Counted from the first letter of the stretch, positions 19,097 through 28,063 are shown. The stretch is 64,000 nt of DNA from an uncultured Roseobacter sp. (GCF_947491795.1 NZ_CANLKW010000003.1:620001-684000); one strand, 5' to 3'. Notes: generated from the sequence alone by a model not told the origin. Numbers and translations: made by a program.

Positions 19097-19477
19097 GTGA
19101 ACCGCATGAACAAGATTGCGAACACACCGAACCTGCTCGACCCCGACTATTGGGGCAATACGATTAAAATGAGCCTGTCAAAGTTCTTCATTCTTTGCGT
19201 TCTGCAGGATGAGGAATTGCATGGCTACGACATCGCCAAATCGGTTAAACGGCGCACTGATGGCTGCTGCACCCCGCGTGAAGGCACGATATATCCAGTG
19301 CTCAAGCAGTTCACCGAAGGTGGATATGTCACCTTCAAATCCGAAATCGTCTCGGGCCGGGAACGCAAGATCTACGCGGTGACCGACAAGGGACGCGAGG
19401 CCTTCCAGGTCGCCTTGACCGAATGGATGAAGATCACACGCTGCCTTCAGGACTGTTCCTGCACGACCTGCCCATAA
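19097..19477 (+). CDS. PadR-family regulator, cysteine-rich
   Basis: A 126-residue PadR transcription factor: winged helix from about residue 25 (FFILCVLQDEELHGYDIAKS), wing TIYPVLKQFTEGGYVTF and the ...RKIYAVTDKGREA end. Unusual for the family, it has a CC pair in DGCCTPREGT in the DNA-reading region and a CLQDCSCTTCP tail, which suggests metal or thiol sensing. GTG at 19097 or ATG at 19106 can start it; TTGACG/TATAT elements lie so close that the mRNA may be nearly leaderless. It precedes a GST and a C-S lyase and probably regulates them. Confidence 0.85.
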   Translation: MNRMNKIANTPNLLDPDYWGNTIKMSLSKFFILCVLQDEELHGYDIAKSVKRRTDGCCTPREGTIYPVLKQFTEGGYVTFKSEIVSGRERKIYAVTDKGREAFQVALTEWMKITRCLQDCSCTTCP

Positions 19478-19500
19478 AAAATTTGCCAATATACTTTGAT

Positions 19501-19516
19501 GCTCGATGCATCGAGC
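19501..19516. promoter_or_regulatory. Perfect palindrome, probable PadR operator
   Basis: GCTCGATG-CATCGAGC is a perfect 16-bp inverted repeat 18 bases upstream of the GST start codon. The related half-sites GCATCGAG and GATCGAGG lie in front of the PadR gene (19077-19091), so autoregulation plus control of the GST gene is likely. Confidence 0.55.
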
Positions 19517-19534
19517 CAACGACAAGGACCCATC

Positions 19535-20236
19535 ATGAAAATCGTCAGCTTCAAGATCTGCCCGTTTGTTCAGCGCGTCACCGCACTGCTGGAAGCCAAA
19601 GGCATCGACTATGACCTGGAATTCATCAGCCTTAGCAACAAACCCCAGTGGTTTTTGGACATCTCACCCAACGCGCAGGTGCCGCTCTTGATCACCGACG
19701 AGGGCGAGGCGCTTTTTGAAAGCGACGCGATCGTGGAATACATCGAAGAAGCCTACGCCCCCCTTCGCGCAGGCCTGACACCTGTGGAAAAGGCGCGCGA
19801 ACGCGCTTGGAGCTATCTGGCTACCAAGCACTACCTGCCCCAATGCGGCGCGCAGCGCAGCGCCGATCAGGACATCCTGACCGAACGCAGCCAAAAGCTG
19901 AACAAGGCCTTCGACACGGTCGAGGCACAGTTGGGCGACACTAAATTCTTTGCGGGTGATGAGATTGGCATGGTTGATGTAACTTGGCTGGTGCTGTTGC
20001 ACCGCGCCTGCATCATCGAACAGAAAAGCGGTTATGACTTCCTTGGCAACCGGCCCAAGCTGAAGGCTTGGCAAACCAACATCATGCAATCCGGCCTGCC
20101 CGCCAAATCAGTCGCACCCGACTTTGTCGCGGATTTCTCGGACTTCTACCTGTCCGACCAGACCTATCTGGGCCGTGGTGCCGCCGCCAAAAACCACGCG
20201 TTCAGCGACAGCACGCCGTTGGAAATGTGCTGCTGA
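19535..20236 (+). CDS. Glutathione S-transferase family protein
   Basis: A 233-residue GST. The N-terminal thioredoxin fold starts FKICPFVQRVTALLEAKG with a Cys in the active-site position (omega/beta-like), followed by the cis-Pro motif AQVPLLI and the GSH-binding ESDAIVEYIEE. The C-terminal part is all-helical and ends with EMCC. The start at 19535 follows AAGGACCC. It lies between the PadR and C-S lyase genes with 20 bases to the latter, which indicates an operon acting on sulfur conjugates or electrophiles. Confidence 0.88.
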   Translation: MKIVSFKICPFVQRVTALLEAKGIDYDLEFISLSNKPQWFLDISPNAQVPLLITDEGEALFESDAIVEYIEEAYAPLRAGLTPVEKARERAWSYLATKHYLPQCGAQRSADQDILTERSQKLNKAFDTVEAQLGDTKFFAGDEIGMVDVTWLVLLHRACIIEQKSGYDFLGNRPKLKAWQTNIMQSGLPAKSVAPDFVADFSDFYLSDQTYLGRGAAAKNHAFSDSTPLEMCC

Positions 20237-20256
20237 GCGCGGGATAGGACACGGCC

Positions 20257-21441
20257 ATGAGCATATTTGACACCGCCCCCGCGAAAACAGGCGACACCTT
20301 TGTGCGCCACAACCCCAACTATCTGAAAATGTTCTACGGCACCGATCAGGTCACCCCGTTCTGGGTGGCCGATATGGACCTGCCCATCGCCGACCCGATC
20401 AAAGAGGCCCTGAAATACGTCGCCGAACGTGGGCAATTTGCCTATGAATTCAATTCAGAAGGCATCTTTGCCGCGATCTCTGGCTGGTTCGCCCGCCGAC
20501 ATGACCTGGTGCTGAACCCAAAAAACTTCGTGCCGTTCCCCGGCGTGTTGACGGCGATTTCCTTGCTGATCCGAGAGCTGTCTGACAAGGGCGATGGCGT
20601 CCTGATCCAGGTCCCCGCTTACCACCAGTTTGGCAAGATCATCAGCTCTGCAGGGCGTGAGATTATCAAATCGTCGTTGATCAACGACGACGGCCACTAC
20701 CGGATGGACTTTGCCGATCTTGAGGCCAAACTGACCCCCGAAAACGTCAGGCTGATGTTGCTGTGCAACCCGCATAATCCGGTTGGCCGGGTCTGGACGG
20801 CCAAGGAACTCGCACAGGTTGTCGCAATTGCCGAACGTCACGGTGTGACGATCATCAGTGACGAAATCCATGCCGACATCCTTTATGGCGACCACAAGTT
20901 CACCAGCCTATCGTCTCTAGATAACCAGCGGCATGTCGCGGTGCTGGGGTCCCCTGCCAAAACCTTTGGCATGCAAAGCATCTCAAATGGCTACATCTAC
21001 ACAGAAAACGAGGGCATCCTGAAACGGATGAAACACGTCGAAGACGCGATGTATCTTGGCCATGGCAATGCCTTCACAACATTTGCCACCATCGCAGCCT
21101 ATGAAAAGGGCGACGCATGGGTCGATGAGCTGTTGACCTATCTGCAAGGCACCGTGGACTGGATCGGCGCGTTTCTGGCCAATGATCTGCCCAGCGTGAA
21201 AATGTCACCGGTCGAAGGCACCTATCAGGTCTGGCTGGATTGCACGGATACCGGGCTCGAGGGCGAAGCGCTCAAGGCCAAACTAGGCGAAGCAGGCTTC
21301 GGTGCCACGCCGGGCACATGGTTCGATGATACGGCCACCCAGTTCATCCGCATCAACATCGCCGCCCCGCGCAGCGATATTCAGGATTCGCTTCGGCGTT
21401 TCAATGATGTGCTGGATCGAGTGGAGGTGTATGGCGATTAG
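20257..21441 (+). CDS. MalY/PatB-family C-S lyase (PLP aminotransferase fold)
   Basis: A 394-residue fold-type I PLP enzyme. The motifs are WVADMDLPI near the N-terminus, CNPHNPVGR, SDEIHADIL and the PLP lysine in GSPAKTFGM. This set is typical of MalY/PatB cystathionine beta-lyases, which split cysteine conjugates to a thiol, pyruvate and ammonia. Together with the upstream GST, it suggests breakdown of glutathione or cysteine conjugates. Confidence 0.88.
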   Translation: MSIFDTAPAKTGDTFVRHNPNYLKMFYGTDQVTPFWVADMDLPIADPIKEALKYVAERGQFAYEFNSEGIFAAISGWFARRHDLVLNPKNFVPFPGVLTAISLLIRELSDKGDGVLIQVPAYHQFGKIISSAGREIIKSSLINDDGHYRMDFADLEAKLTPENVRLMLLCNPHNPVGRVWTAKELAQVVAIAERHGVTIISDEIHADILYGDHKFTSLSSLDNQRHVAVLGSPAKTFGMQSISNGYIYTENEGILKRMKHVEDAMYLGHGNAFTTFATIAAYEKGDAWVDELLTYLQGTVDWIGAFLANDLPSVKMSPVEGTYQVWLDCTDTGLEGEALKAKLGEAGFGATPGTWFDDTATQFIRINIAAPRSDIQDSLRRFNDVLDRVEVYGD

Positions 21442-21484
21442 GGTGCCGGTTGCCTACATCCGCTAACGGTATCTTGTTCCCACA

Positions 21485-21562
21485 ACGAATGGCAGGAATG
21501 CGGATTGCAACCGCAGCATCGTAGGTGGGCGTTGAATGTCTCTTAAGGGCCGTCCTCATCCG
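21485..21562 (+). repeat. Dispersed intergenic repeat, family 1, copy 2
   Basis: The blocks AATGCGGATTGCAACCGCAG, GGTGGGCGTTGAATGTCTC and GGGCCGTCC match copies 1 and 3 in order and spacing. Confidence 0.55.
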
Positions 21563-21677
21563 TGATTCAGCCCGCTTGGTTGCGGGATCCTGCGCCGCCT
21601 TCGTTGACCGCGAAGAGCCCACTCTGTCAAGCGCTGCGCCGCGAACGAAAGTCCGGTCTAAGTGAATGCTGAGTTGT

Positions 21678-22481
21678 CTATGGCTTTGTCGCAATCTGGC
21701 TTACGTAAGACATAAAGCCGAAGAAGGTCTTCTCAGCCACCCGGCGTCGTGCCTCGGCCTTCAACGCCTCTGCTGTTTCGGGAAACAGAACACGTTCTTC
21801 GATCATACGGTCGGCACCTCGGTCTATGACAGTCAAGAAGTATGTCGCTTCTGCTTCGGCGACGTATCCATGCCCCTTTCGTGCCCCAAGTTGAAAGCCC
21901 GTCTTGGCGAGTATTCCGGAGACTTGTCGCATGATCCAAAGGTTGGTGACGTTTTGATTGATCATGAACCGAATAAGTTGATCCAGCGGATCGAAATCTG
22001 CAATCTGTGCCGTCGCGGTATCGTAATCGCCGTCGCAAATCGCCAACACACCGCCCGGCTTCAGGATGCGGAAAGCTTCCTGCACAACAGCTTCAGGGCC
22101 GGGCACGTGACACAGCAAGGTATGCATCAAAACCAGGTCGAATGAGGCGTCCTCAAACCCCGTGTCCTTTGCATCACCGATGTCGAAGCTGAGCCGTGTA
22201 TCATTTCCAAAGCTCTTTTTCGCCCGTTCAACCATCACCGGTGAAGGTTCCAGCCCATGCGCTGTTTTCGCGCCAGCAAGGTCCAGTAGGTCCTTGGTTA
22301 CGTGGCCTGTGCCGGACCCGAGTTCCAACGCACGCGCATCGCTCGGGAGCTTTAGGTCACTCAAGTAGGCCTTGCGAATTGCGACCTGTGCGGGCTCAAG
22401 GCAACGGGCTTCCATCGCCGCTGCTATACGTTCCTGAAGCGCAGTGTCTTGTGCGCCAAGATCAGAATATGGGTCAGACAT
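21678..22481 (-). CDS. SAM-dependent methyltransferase
   Basis: A 267-residue class I methyltransferase. Motif I is ALELGSGTGHVTKDLL (about residues 51-66), the acidic loop is DIGDAKDTGFEDASFD and the post-motif is FRILKPGGVLAICDGDYD. The UbiE/arsenite-methyltransferase-like pattern suggests a small-molecule substrate. It is monocistronic, and the substrate cannot be read from the sequence. Confidence 0.85.
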   Translation of the reverse strand: MSDPYSDLGAQDTALQERIAAAMEARCLEPAQVAIRKAYLSDLKLPSDARALELGSGTGHVTKDLLDLAGAKTAHGLEPSPVMVERAKKSFGNDTRLSFDIGDAKDTGFEDASFDLVLMHTLLCHVPGPEAVVQEAFRILKPGGVLAICDGDYDTATAQIADFDPLDQLIRFMINQNVTNLWIMRQVSGILAKTGFQLGARKGHGYVAEAEATYFLTVIDRGADRMIEERVLFPETAEALKAEARRRVAEKTFFGFMSYVSQIATKP

Positions 22482-22620
22482 GGCTTAGCTCTCAAAATAC
22501 ATCCTGCCGAAATGCTAGACACACTTACCCAAGAAATCAAAAAACCGGGCCTTTGAGCAGCTCGATCAGACGGTAACTTGGTGTCCCGCGACCCGGTCAT
22601 ACGCATTGTGGAAATGCTGC

Positions 22621-22700
22621 ACGCTGCGCGAAGGTCCGCTATGCGGGCTGCGATCGCAGCATGGCCGAGGGTGGGCTGATGTCTGATTGGGGCCGCTCCC
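22621..22700 (+). repeat. Dispersed intergenic repeat, family 1, copy 3
   Basis: ATGCGGGCTGCGATCGCAGC, GGGTGGGCTGATGTCTG and GGGGCCGC; this copy keeps the clearest inner palindrome (GCTGCGATCGCAGC). It fills most of the 22482-22815 gap, which has no supported gene. Confidence 0.6.
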
Positions 22701-22815
22701 AACAAAGCGGGTGCCCTTGGTTTCAGCATGCCGCGTTCGCTCCGAAGGCCGCTTGCCGCGTTAGTGGTTTTACTCACCGGCCTTACCGCTGGAACCGAAG
22801 TAAAGCTTCGTCGGA

Positions 22816-23319
22816 CTACTCATTTGGCGGCAACGCGCCAATTGAAGTCATGACCGCCATCAAATCGGTAAAATAGCGCATCTCTAGGATCTGGCGATCG
22901 CGGAAGGTCAGTATGGTGACATCAGGAACACTCACTTCGGCACCGGATGCAGGTACACCCAGGAAAAGACCATCGTGTGTGCCGCTGAGATGACCCATCA
23001 CGACAACGTTGTTTCCTTCGGCAACAATTCCCTGGATCGACATTTCCAACCGTGGAAATCCGACGAACAACTCTGCGTTGAAGTCGATCATGTTTTCGAC
23101 TCCGGTTACAGGCGGGAACGCATGAAAGTACGACGTTGCGCTTTCCGATACGGCCGATCGCCAGTGATCTTGCCAGCCGTCGCTTGTGCCCCAGCCAGCG
23201 CTGAAGAATTGCTGTGCTGCGCGCACATTTTGGGCCTCTTCCGTTGAACGATCCTCTGCCAAAACTTGTCTTCCTGAAATGAATGCTGCGCACAACAATG
23301 CTTGCCAACTTCCATGCAT
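22816..23319 (-). CDS. SnoaL-like ester cyclase with signal peptide
   Basis: A 167-residue protein. The first 21 residues (WQALLCAAFISGRQVLA) look like a signal peptide, and the rest is a SnoaL-like NTF2 fold (NVRAAQQFFSAGWG...VTGVENMIDF...MSIQGIVAEGNNVVVMGHLS...). The role is unknown; these proteins are often small-molecule isomerases or binding proteins. It is divergent from a TetR gene with two shared operator sites between them, so it is the likely TetR target. Confidence 0.75.
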   Translation of the reverse strand: MHGSWQALLCAAFISGRQVLAEDRSTEEAQNVRAAQQFFSAGWGTSDGWQDHWRSAVSESATSYFHAFPPVTGVENMIDFNAELFVGFPRLEMSIQGIVAEGNNVVVMGHLSGTHDGLFLGVPASGAEVSVPDVTILTFRDRQILEMRYFTDLMAVMTSIGALPPNE

Positions 23320-23330
23320 TTCGATGTTCT

Positions 23331-23391
23331 ATACAGTATGTATGGTGGTTCTTATTGCATGCCTTAGAATTGGATTCCATACATACCGTAT
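23331..23391. promoter_or_regulatory. Two inverted TetR operator sites
   Basis: ATACAGTATGTATGG (23331-23345) and CCATACATACCGTAT (23377-23391) are inverted copies matching in 14 of 15 bases, and each contains ATACnGTAT. They sit in the 70-base divergent promoter region, the second overlapping the tetR start codon. This fits repression of both genes by the TetR protein. Confidence 0.65.
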
Positions 23392-23965
23392 GGAACAGGG
23401 TACTCCGCAAAGTGAGCAATTCTCTCGGGACGCCTGGGTCGCTGCGGCGCTAGGCCTCTTTGAGAGCGGTGGTCCGAAGGCGGTCTGGGTCGATTCAATT
23501 GCAAAGAGCCTGCAAATCACTCGAGGCAGTTTCTACTGGCATTTCGCGAACCGCGCCGATCTGCTTAATGCGCTGCTGGAGCGATGGACCGATGAACAAA
23601 CAAAAAGAATTATCTCTGAAAACGAAGCGCAAGGCGGAGCGCCTCGCGAACGTTTGCTTCGCCTCCTAAAGATATGCGCCGCAGATGATGGCAGGCTGGA
23701 ATTGGGGATCAGAGACTGGGCAAAAGAAGATGGAAAGGCGCGAGCGGTTCTTCAAGGCGTCGATAAACACAGAACGCACTACCTTGCCCGATTGATCGAA
23801 GGCTGTGGACTTTCAAAGAGCGAAGCTGAGGTCCGAGCAAACCTTGTCTATCTGTCATGGCTTGGTCTCTACAGTAACGCAGCAGTCCCCAATGTGGATC
23901 AACGCATTCAACTCATGGTCGATCTTTGCAATATCATGATATCGAGAGGCAAAACGTCAGAGTGA
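23390..23965 (+). CDS. TetR-family regulator
   Basis: A 191-residue TetR regulator. The HTH is in residues 11-56 (AALGLFESGGPKAVWVDSIA...ITRGSFYWHFANRADLLNAL). The C-terminal ligand domain is generic. The ATG at 23390 overlaps an operator site and lacks a Shine-Dalgarno sequence, so translation may be leaderless; the in-frame ATG at 23324 is a less likely alternative. It is divergent from the SnoaL-like gene. Confidence 0.85.
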   Translation: MEQGTPQSEQFSRDAWVAAALGLFESGGPKAVWVDSIAKSLQITRGSFYWHFANRADLLNALLERWTDEQTKRIISENEAQGGAPRERLLRLLKICAADDGRLELGIRDWAKEDGKARAVLQGVDKHRTHYLARLIEGCGLSKSEAEVRANLVYLSWLGLYSNAAVPNVDQRIQLMVDLCNIMISRGKTSE

Positions 23966-24022
23966 AGGCCCGTGGGGATGACTTCTTCGAGAACGTCCAT
24001 AAAGTCATCCGCGCCCGTAGGA

Positions 24023-24394
24023 TCAAGTGGCACGGACGATCGGCGCGATGAGTGCGACGAACAACGGCAAAAGCAACGCGACATCGATCCAGACAACGCG
24101 ATTGATTTGCGCACTCGACCCGTCACGCCAGCCAAGCAAGACAAACGATCCGACGCTTATCAAGGCGCCAACAAGTGCAATGGTCTGAACGGACGGTTTC
24201 ACCGAAGCGTAAATCAGGAATGCACCAAGCAGACCAAATAGAATGGCGCGATGGCGCAAGAGAAGCTCAAGATCAGGTGTCGAACCCTCAACTCCGTACA
24301 GTCTTTGCAGATGTGCTCCCCCAAGCACGCCCGACAGCGGGATCAGGTGGATGACGCCAGTGACCAGCAGAGTTCCGATGATAAAATACTGCAT
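24023..24394 (-). CDS. Small membrane protein (DUF4345-like)
   Basis: A 123-residue protein with four membrane helices (IIGTLLVTGVIHLIPLSGVL; AILFGLLGAFLIYASV; IALVGALISVGSFVLLGW; VALLLPLFVALIAPI). The RHRAILFGLLG pattern is typical of a small uncharacterized inner-membrane family. It is divergent from the HxlR regulator (83 bases), which probably controls it. The function is unknown. Confidence 0.7.
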   Translation of the reverse strand: MQYFIIGTLLVTGVIHLIPLSGVLGGAHLQRLYGVEGSTPDLELLLRHRAILFGLLGAFLIYASVKPSVQTIALVGALISVGSFVLLGWRDGSSAQINRVVWIDVALLLPLFVALIAPIVRAT

Positions 24395-24477
24395 AGAAAG
24401 ACCGATTGACTCAGGTTGATAGTGAATTCTAACATCTGAGTAGTAATTTGCAACCCAGGCAGGATTGAGGTGATGCC

Positions 24478-24954
24478 TTGACGGAAACGAGTCGCGCAGT
24501 TCAGCGATCTCCGGTTGCGCCGGTTGACTGCAACCTGGCGCGAGCTTTCGAAGTTATCGGGGACAAATGGAGCCTGATGATATTGCGGTCCGTGCTTTAT
24601 GGCGTGGTCCGCTTCGATGATATCCAGGCCGATATCGGTGTTACGAAATCGGTGCTCAGCAGTCGTCTGAAGCGGCTTTGTGACGCCGGCTTTCTTCAAA
24701 AGGAAGGCTACAAGATCAAAGGGGAGCGGGCGCGCATTGAATATGTGGCGTCACCCATGACGCATGCGCTGACCATTCCCTTCATCGCACTCACACAATG
24801 GGCGGATCATTGGCTGGATGAACGCGAGGGAAAGCCCGTTCGCTTTCGAGAGCGACGAGATAACTCGGATCTCCGGGTTGCATTGGTGAACGACGACAAA
24901 AGAGTGGTGGACTTGCGGGATGTATTTCCTGAGTTTTCGCAGACATCTCGATGA
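24478..24954 (+). CDS. HxlR-family regulator
   Basis: A 158-residue winged-helix regulator of the HxlR type: C in VDCNLARAF, GDKWSLMILRSVLYGVVRFDD, SVLSSRLKRLCDAGFL. HxlR proteins often sense aldehydes or redox state via this cysteine. The start is a TTG (24478) with GAGG upstream; no good ATG exists. It is divergent from the small membrane protein gene. Confidence 0.85.
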   Translation: MTETSRAVQRSPVAPVDCNLARAFEVIGDKWSLMILRSVLYGVVRFDDIQADIGVTKSVLSSRLKRLCDAGFLQKEGYKIKGERARIEYVASPMTHALTIPFIALTQWADHWLDEREGKPVRFRERRDNSDLRVALVNDDKRVVDLRDVFPEFSQTSR

Positions 24955-25178
24955 ATAAGCTGATTATCGTACACCTACCAAAATTGCGTCTCGCTCGCTT
25001 CGAAGCGCGGTTCCGTCCATAGATCGGTGCGTAAAGTGAGATAGCGATAAATGTCCGCTTCCGGGAAGCCGCAATGCAACATCGATGAGCATCTTCAGCG
25101 TCTGACTAGGGCCGGGTTAGGCAATTCGTTGTTCGGGTATTTGACCATTGATGTGTTGGGTCAAATTTCGGGGTTCAG

Positions 25179-25928
25179 TCAGAGCGTTTTAGCTGAAATC
25201 TGCAACGCGTTCGGTAACAGTTCACGCACCATTCCAGCAAATTTTGCACCAGCATAACCGGCGGCGCCATCGGGCGTGGGGTGCATCTGGGGCGCTTCCT
25301 CCATTTCCTGGATTTCAAGGACAGTGTAGGGTCTTTGGTAAAGCCATTCGCGGTTCTCGACGGCGGTCAGGTCAGGGTTCGGGCGATGCTCGTCAGTGAA
25401 CGCGTAAAAGTACAGCGTAAATCCGAACCCATGCACATGCTGCACGGAGAGTGGAGTCATTCCCCAATCCAAACAGCTTTTGTGGATGGCGGCGATGTCA
25501 TGGGTCCTGAGCGTCAGGAGATTGAGCGTAGCCCCTCCCCCCAAACGCGCGGTGTCGTGTTGCTGGTCGGGTCGATTTCCTTTGAACCAATGCTCGATCA
25601 GTTCAATTGTAAAGCCTTCTGGATCCTGAAAATGTGCAAGGTACCCGATGTCCTGAAACTGACGGGCCGCGCCGACCTGCACGCCTTTGCGGTGCAACTG
25701 ATCACAGGCCAATTCGATATTGGGCACCGCGAGTGCGATTTTCCAGTACACATCCTGATTTGACGGTTGATATGGTTTTTCCGCAAGCTCGAAAACCAGC
25801 CCTGCTTCCTCATCCCTATACCCAATCGTTCCGTCGTTGCGACCAACCATGCCCAGAACGTCGACGTAGAACCGTTGCTGCGCTTGGGGATCGCGGCAGC
25901 GCAACGTGATCTGATCAATTCTGGGCAT
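25179..25928 (-). CDS. VOC-family (glyoxalase-like) protein, two modules
   Basis: A 249-residue vicinal-oxygen-chelate protein. Module 1 (residues 1-120) starts IDQITLRCRDPQAQQRFYVD and ends HFQDPEGFTIELIEH. Module 2 follows at about residue 130 (LNLLTLRTHDIAAIHKSCLD...). Two tandem modules fit ring-cleavage dioxygenases or lyases, but the substrate is unknown. The start at 25928 follows AAAGGAAC. Confidence 0.75.
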   Translation of the reverse strand: MPRIDQITLRCRDPQAQQRFYVDVLGMVGRNDGTIGYRDEEAGLVFELAEKPYQPSNQDVYWKIALAVPNIELACDQLHRKGVQVGAARQFQDIGYLAHFQDPEGFTIELIEHWFKGNRPDQQHDTARLGGGATLNLLTLRTHDIAAIHKSCLDWGMTPLSVQHVHGFGFTLYFYAFTDEHRPNPDLTAVENREWLYQRPYTVLEIQEMEEAPQMHPTPDGAAGYAGAKFAGMVRELLPNALQISAKTL

Positions 25929-25956
25929 GGTCTTGTTCCTTTCGCTGCGAAGGCGC

Positions 25957-26427
25957 TTATTGTGCGACCTCAAAATGGTCTTCGCGCAACAGCGCCGTTC
26001 CATCAGGCTGAAGCGCCCAGAGCTCTTTGGTGATAATGCCATGCGCTTTGTTCATGCGCCATTCAGCGGAGACCACGGCAGTTTCCAGATCCTGAGCGAC
26101 AACGGTGGTTGTATTGAAATAGACAACGTCGTCAAAGCCGCCTTCGACAAGCTGTGTCCAGAATGCCTGGATGGCTTCGCGGCCTTCGAAAGTCCCGAAT
26201 GGCTCGGCCACCATCACGGCATCTTCTTCGTACATGGCGGCTGCGCCTGCAGCGTCGCCCGCGTTGAAGGCATCCCGCCACTGGCGGCTTGCTGTCGCAA
26301 CGGCCATGCTGAGTTCGAATTCGCTTGCCGCGCGCGTAGCGGCTTCGTCGGCATGGCCCGGAACTGCCGACAAGGCCAATAATGCGGCGACAGTCAGTCC
26401 GAGCGGTGTCGTAAGCTGGTTATGCAT
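25957..26427 (-). CDS. Secreted SnoaL/NTF2-like protein
   Basis: A 156-residue protein with a signal peptide (LTVAALLALSAVPGHA, cleavage after ADA-like HADEA) and an NTF2 fold (QWRDAFNAGDAAGAAAMYEE, VMVAEPFGTFEGREAIQAFW). It is like the polyketide-cyclase/ketosteroid-isomerase-like proteins that are often annotated DUF4440. It sits 28 bases upstream of the VOC gene, same strand, so they form a probable operon. Confidence 0.75.
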   Translation of the reverse strand: MHNQLTTPLGLTVAALLALSAVPGHADEAATRAASEFELSMAVATASRQWRDAFNAGDAAGAAAMYEEDAVMVAEPFGTFEGREAIQAFWTQLVEGGFDDVVYFNTTTVVAQDLETAVVSAEWRMNKAHGIITKELWALQPDGTALLREDHFEVAQ

Positions 26428-26543
26428 TTCATTCTCCGTTGTTGATGACAGAGAAATACGCATGTCCCTTTATCCGAAAAACCCACTCGCACCGGACTGA
26501 GCGTTCGACTAAATCGGACAGTGTGGTCTGCCGGCGAAAGGCC

Positions 26544-27458
26544 CTATGCCACCTCGCTCAACTTCTGCTTCATGAAATCAATCATCGCACGAACGCTCAG
26601 CGGCGGGACGGTTCCGAAGGGGTGGATCGCGTAGATGCCCGTTGAGCGCGGCTCGTATTGCGGCAAGAGCTCAACAAGTTCTCCGGTCTCCAGCCTGCCA
26701 CGCAAGAAGAAGTGCGGCAGGATCCCGATACCTGCGCCATTGCTGATGAGCGCCTGAACTGCATTGACCGAATTGGCCGTAGCAATCTTGTGGAACCTGA
26801 AAGTTTTCGATGTGCCCCCCGCCCGCGCCGCGACGCGATGCACTGCATCTGAAGTTTCCCAGTGATGCGCAACGTACGGAAGGCCTTGCACGGCTTCCGG
26901 GGCAATCCCGACCTCAGGGTCGAGGCCGTGGTCGCGACAAAACGAAGTTGAGGCGCAGAGGATATCCCTGGCAAAGCCGATCCGTTGCGCCTTGAATTCA
27001 CTGTCCGGAAGCTCGCCTACCGTTATTGCCAGATCGATGTTGTCCCGGATCAGATCAAGGCGCTTGTCGTCCACAATCAACTGCGGTTCGATGCGGGGAT
27101 AGCGCGCGACCAGATCGCCAAGTGCAGGCGCGATGGTGCATTCGACCATTGCGTGAGGTCCGGTGATCCGAAGCAGGCCCATGGGCTCGGCAAGGTGCTC
27201 GCTGACCTCTTCCAGAGCCGCATTCGAAAGGTCGTTCATTTCCCGGCAGCGACGGTAGAATTTTTCGCCCATGGCTGTGAGGCTCTGACGGCGTGTCGTT
27301 CGGATCAGCAGCTGTGTCCCAAGCGACGCCTCAAGTTGTTTGAGCGCATCGCTGACACCTGACTTTCCCATATCAAGCGCATCTGCAGCTTTGGTAATCG
27401 ATCCCGCATCTACAATGGCCAGAAAGATGCGAACGTGGTTGGAGACAAGGTATTTCAT
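26544..27458 (-). CDS. LysR-family regulator
   Basis: A 304-residue LysR regulator. HTH: FLAIVDAGSITKAADALDMG followed by KSGVSDALKQLEASLGTQLL. The effector domain has the CrgA/DmlR-like pattern GLLRITGPHAMVECTIAPAL and GAGIGILPHFFLRGRLETGE. It lies upstream of, and in the same direction as, the SnoaL/VOC pair, and is the last chromosomal gene before the left att site. Confidence 0.9.
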   Translation of the reverse strand: MKYLVSNHVRIFLAIVDAGSITKAADALDMGKSGVSDALKQLEASLGTQLLIRTTRRQSLTAMGEKFYRRCREMNDLSNAALEEVSEHLAEPMGLLRITGPHAMVECTIAPALGDLVARYPRIEPQLIVDDKRLDLIRDNIDLAITVGELPDSEFKAQRIGFARDILCASTSFCRDHGLDPEVGIAPEAVQGLPYVAHHWETSDAVHRVAARAGGTSKTFRFHKIATANSVNAVQALISNGAGIGILPHFFLRGRLETGELVELLPQYEPRSTGIYAIHPFGTVPPLSVRAMIDFMKQKLSEVA

Positions 27459-28063
27459 TGTCCGGAAACTGACGCCACTTAGCGCGTGAGTGCAATCGAA
27501 ATCGGACAGTGAATTGTTTCGATGTGCGGGCGCTGCATTTCAGTTTGGGCGAAAAGCCAACTGAAAAGCCCTGCCGCGCTGCCAGATTACTCGTATCTCA
27601 CCATCGCACTCACTTCGGCAAAGGTACGCTTTCGGTACTTAAACTGCAGCGGGGCAATATTTAACGGATGTCAGATTTGACCCGATACTAATTTGGTAGC
27701 ACGAGAAGCGGCTTCAAAATGCTACCCATATGATACCCAAGATGGAATCTTATCGAGGGCACTGTCAGTGAAGCCCATCTATCACTTTGATTTTAAATTA
27801 TTTTTGTGGTGCCCGGGGGCGGAATCGAACCACCGACACGAAGATTTTCAATGCGCGTCACGGCAGGGTGAGTAATTGAAATTGTTAAGTGCAAATCGAA
27901 CTGTGCTAGCGTTGTACTAATTGGGTCATGAACACGCGGACCAGTATTTTGGGACCATAGAGCAGCGGACTGAGTATACTTCGACACTTGATACGAGAAA
28001 TAAGCGTCATCTTGACATGTACGTACATCGTACGTTAAATGGGCATTGAGTTAGGAGTGTCCT
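27459..28063. other. Island border, no gene
   Basis: About 600 bases with no supported gene. It holds the 46-bp tRNA-Phe remnant (27807-27852). To the right it becomes AT-rich and includes GTACGTACATCGTACG (about 28019-28034), an imperfect inverted repeat just upstream of the toxin-antitoxin operon and a likely TacA operator. Confidence 0.5.
27807..27852 (-). mobile_element. attL: copy of the tRNA-Phe 3' end
   Basis: 45 of 46 bases are identical to 61248-61293, the 3' half of tRNA-Phe including the CCA (single difference at 27842). Only this part of the tRNA is present, so it is not a functional gene. Same orientation as the intact tRNA, as expected for the left attachment site of an element integrated into the tRNA 3' end. 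Confidence 0.9.

Noticed and set aside
27693..27875. A 60-codon gene at the left att site
   Set aside because: The frame reads through the tRNA-Phe remnant (the PGAESNHRH peptide is the typical artefact of translating a tRNA 3' end).
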